A stretch of 64,000 bases of DNA, taken from contig CP114481.1 in assembly GCA_027186245.1 (NCBI GenBank), positions 22,723,501 to 22,787,500 of the forward strand, given 5' to 3'. The translations under genes were made by a program, and so were the position numbers. A model generated the notes under the pieces. It worked only from the letters and a program-made list of their open reading frames with translations, was not told the DNA's origin and did not search any database. The DNA is from Coriaria nepalensis. Lineage: Eukaryota; Streptophyta; Magnoliopsida; Cucurbitales; Coriariaceae. Shown here one piece after another: positions 61,101-64,000 of this stretch (positions are counted from its first letter, which is position 1; each line of letters opens with the position of its first letter).

Positions 61101-64000
61101 AATAGATTAATTGCAGGTTATGTAAGAAAATCATGTTTGAAGGGCAAAACAATAATTCGTTCGAATTCATTTATAATGATTTGATGACTAGAAGAGCCTC
61201 AGTGGCATGATTTTAACGCAAAGTAAATGTATAGTTGCCGTCAACAGATCAACTGCAAGTTATGCACGAAAGTCATGTTTAAAAGCCAAATTTCGTCTGA
61301 AGTGATTTAGAATGATTTAATGTGTAAAAGAGATGCAATAATATGACTTTAACACTAAAAAAATGCATAGTTGCCTTCAGTAGATCAATTGCAAGTTATG
61401 CATGGAAGTCGTGTTTTAAATGCGAAAATAGAATTAGTTCGAAGTGCTTTCAAACAATTTAATGATTTGAAAAGACTGAATAATATGCTCTTTAAGGCTA
61501 AAATAATGCATTGTTGTATTCAATAGATCAATTGCAGGTTATGTAAGAAAATCATGTTTGAAGGGCAAAAATATAATTCGTTCGAATTCATTTATAATGA
61601 TTTAATGACTAAAAGAGCCTCGGTGACATGCTTTTAAAGCTAAGTAAATATATAGTTGCCTTCAATACATCAACTGCAAGTTATGCACGAAAGTCATGTT
61701 TAAAAGGTGAATTTCATCTGAAGTGATTTAGAATGATTTAATGAGTAAAAGAGATGCAATAATATGACTTTAACACTAAAAAAATGCAAAGTTGCCTTCA
61801 GTAGATCAATTGCAAGTTATGCATGAAAGTCGTGTTTTAAATGCGAAAATAGAATTAGTTCGAAGTTCTTTCAAACAATTTAATGATCTGAAAAGACTGA
61901 ATAATATGCTCTTAAAGGCTAAAATAATGCATTGTTTTATTCAATAGATTAATTGCAGGTTATGTAAGAAAATCATGGTTGAAGGGCAAAAATATAATTC
62001 ATTCGAATTCATTTATAATGATTTAATGACTAGAAGAGCCTCAATCACATGATTTGAAGGCTAAGTAAATGTATAGTTGCCTTCAATAGATCAACTGCAA
62101 GTTATGCACGAAGTCATGTTTAAAAGGTGAATTTCGTCTGAAGTGATTTAAAATGATTTAATGAGTAAAACAGATGCAATAATATGACTTTAACACTAAA
62201 AAAATGCATAGTTGCCTTCAGTAGATCAATTGCAAGTTATGCATGAAAGTCCTATTTTAAATGCGAAAATAGAATTAGTTCGAAGTGCTTTCAAACAATT
62301 TAATGATCTGAAAAGACTGAATGATATGCTCTCTAAGGCTAAAATAATGCATTGTTGCATTCAATTGATTAATTGCAGGGTATGTAAGAAAATCATGTTT
62401 GAAGGGCAAAAATATAATTCGTTTGAATTCATTTATAATGATTTAATGACTAGAAGAACCTCAATGACATGATTTTAAGGCTAAGTAAATGTATAGTGGC
62501 CTTCAATAGATCAACTGCAAGTTAAGCACGAAAGTCCTATTTAAAAGGTGAATTTCGTCTGAAGTGATTTAGAATGATTTAATGAGTAAAAGAGATGCAA
62601 TTATATGACTTTAACACTAAAAAAATGCATAGTTGCCTTAAGTAGATCAATTGCAAGTTATACATGAAAGTCCTGTTTTAAATGCCAAAATAGAATTATT
62701 TCGAAGTGCTTCAAAACAATTTAATGATCTGAAAAGACTGAATAATATGCTCTTTAAGGCTAAAATAATGCATTGTTGTATTCAATAGATCAATTGAAGG
62801 TTATGTAAGAAAATCATGTTTGAATGGCAAAAATATAATTCGTTCGAATTCATTTATACTGATTTAATGACTAAAAGAGCCTGAGTGACATGATTTTAAG
62901 GCTAAGTAAATGTATAGTTGCCTTCAATAGATCAACTACAAGTTATGCACGAAAGTCATGTTTAAAAGGCGAATTTCGTCTGAAGTGATTTAGAATGATT
63001 TAATGTGTAAAAGAGATGCAATAATATTACTTTAACACTAAAAAAAATGCATAGTTGCCTTCTGTAGATCAATTGCAAGTTATGCATGAAAGGCATGTTT
63101 TAAATGCGAAAATAGAATTAGTTCGTAGTGCTTTCAAACAATTTAATGATCTGAAAAGATTTAATGATACGCTCTTTAAGGCTAAAATAATGCATTGTTG
63201 TATTCAATAGATTAAATGCAGGTTATGTAAGAAAATCATGTTTGAAGGGCAAAAATATAATTCGTTCGAATTCATTTATAATGATTTAATGACTAAAAGA
63301 GCCTCAGTGACATGCTTTTAAAGCTAAGTAAATGTATAGTTGCCTTCAATAGATCAACTGCAAGTTATGCACGAAAGTCATGTTTAAAAGCCAAATTTCG
63401 TCTGAAGTGATTTAGAATGATTTAATGTGTAAAAGAGATGCAATAATATTACTTTAACACTAAAAAAATGCATAGTTGCCTTCTGTAGATCAATTGCAAG
63501 TTATGCATGAAAGTCGTGTTTTAAATGCAAAAATAGAATTACTTCGTAGTGCTTTCAAACAATTTAATGATCTGAAAAGAATGAATGATATGCTCTTTAA
63601 GCCTAAAATAATGCATTGTTTTATTCAATAGATTAATTGCAGGTTATGTAAAAAAATCAAGTTTGAAGGGCAAAAATATAATTCGTTCGAATTCATTTAT
63701 AATGATTTAATGACTAGAAGAGCCTCAATCACATGATTTTAAGGCTAAGTAAATGTATAGTTGCCTTCAATATATCAACATCAAATTATGCACGAAAGTC
63801 CTGTTTAAAAGGTGAATTTCGTCTGAAGTGATTTAGAATGATTTAATGAGTAAAAGGGATGCAATAATATGACTTTATCACTAAAAAAATGCATAGTTGC
63901 CTTCAGTAGATCAATTGCAAGTTATGCATGGAAGTCGTGTTTTAAATGCGAAAATGGAATTAGTTCGAAGTGCTTTCAAACAATCTAATGATCTAAAAAG
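58128..64000 (+). repeat. Diverged satellite subfamily, 421 bp period, ~14 units
   Basis: A-phase marks lie at 58341, 58762, 59183, 59604, 60025, 60446, 60866, 61287, 61708, 62128, 62549, 62970, 63392 and 63813, so steps are 420-422 bp. Fixed differences from the main type are cgtctgaag for cgttcgaag and aatgagtaaaagagatgc for actgactaaaagagacgc in A. B has tagaattagttcg and gatctgaaaagactgaa. C has tataattcgttcg, agagcctca and ggctaagtaaatgtatag. A-B-C order and both boxes are kept, although A loses TTCGAA. Runs off the window end. Confidence 0.93.

Larger units (their letters stand above)
1..64000 (+). repeat. Satellite DNA array, ~419 bp trimeric higher-order unit, whole window
   Basis: The complete window is a head-to-tail tandem array. 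Recognisable phase marks (ggcc/ggct + gaattt at the A start, gaattg in B, gaattcg in C) recur every 418-421 bp from the first base to the last, always on the same strand. I saw no inversion, no transposon, no unique insert and no simple-sequence tract. Length divided by period gives about 150 trimer units. Known biology: long AT-rich higher-order arrays like this typify centromeric or pericentromeric heterochromatin; that location is inferred here, not shown. No function can be read from coding content because there is none. Confidence 0.98.

Noticed and set aside
1..64000. CRISPR array
   Set aside because: The direct repeats are whole 140-420 bp monomers with no short repeat/unique spacer alternation and no cas genes.
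1..64000. Transposon, LTR element, rRNA or tRNA genes, or telomere repeats
   Set aside because: Reading through all units, each ~420 bp step is accounted for by A, B and C or their hybrids. I saw no extra sequence, no poly-A tail, no terminal repeats and no telomere-type hexamer runs.
1..64000. Assignment to a named satellite family or species
   Set aside because: I do not recognise the consensus, and several plants and insects have AT-rich satellites of 140-180 bp. Length and composition alone do not identify the source.

Overview
This 64 kb window is one uninterrupted block of eukaryotic satellite DNA. I found no gene, RNA gene, transposon, CRISPR array or unique-sequence island. Everything visible is a head-to-tail, AT-rich tandem repeat (about one third G+C in lines counted by hand) with a basic period of 418-421 bp, all in one orientation. 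Both window edges lie inside the array, so its true length is greater than 64 kb. Long, locally homogenised arrays with nested higher-order structure are typical of centromeric, pericentromeric or other heterochromatic satellites in plants and animals. The sequence does not let me name the species, and I do not recognise the family.

The 419 bp unit is itself a trimer of three diverged but alignable monomers, here called A (~136 bp), B (~141 bp) and C (~142 bp). All three keep two boxes at a constant 88 bp spacing: a CpG-containing box with GAATT followed by TTCGAA, and a 24 bp box starting TCAATAGAT and ending CAAGTTATG. C also carries a near-perfect dyad at its first box. About 150 trimer units (roughly 450 monomers) fit the window.

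Layout: 1-7592 is a ~4190 bp super-repeat (ten units) followed by a second copy of its first eight units. 7593-11540 holds mixed units. 11541-14054 is a 1257 bp (three-unit) tandem duplication. 14055-32950 is a mosaic with three-unit clusters and long-range copies spaced about 6.28 and 7.54 kb apart. 32950-39558 is a rearranged domain with A/B hybrid monomers, a templated replacement in B, a ~1549 bp period and a very recent 1568 bp tandem duplication. 39559-45855 contains two C/A hybrid monomers. 45856-48369 is another 1257 bp duplication. 48370-53339 holds mixed units with an ~838 bp repeat. 53340-56689 is a 1675 bp (four-unit) duplication. 56690-58120 is ordinary array. At about 58121-58128 the array switches, in register, to a clearly diverged 421 bp subfamily that runs to the window end.

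The array reads as a history of unequal exchange: 2-, 3-, 4-, 8- and 10-unit duplications of different ages, local conversion patches and deletions between related monomers. The few short open frames (60-86 codons) recur at one fixed phase of the repeat, begin at TTG codons in those I checked, and are best explained as by-products of the repeat. All comparisons were made by eye; no alignment or database search was run.
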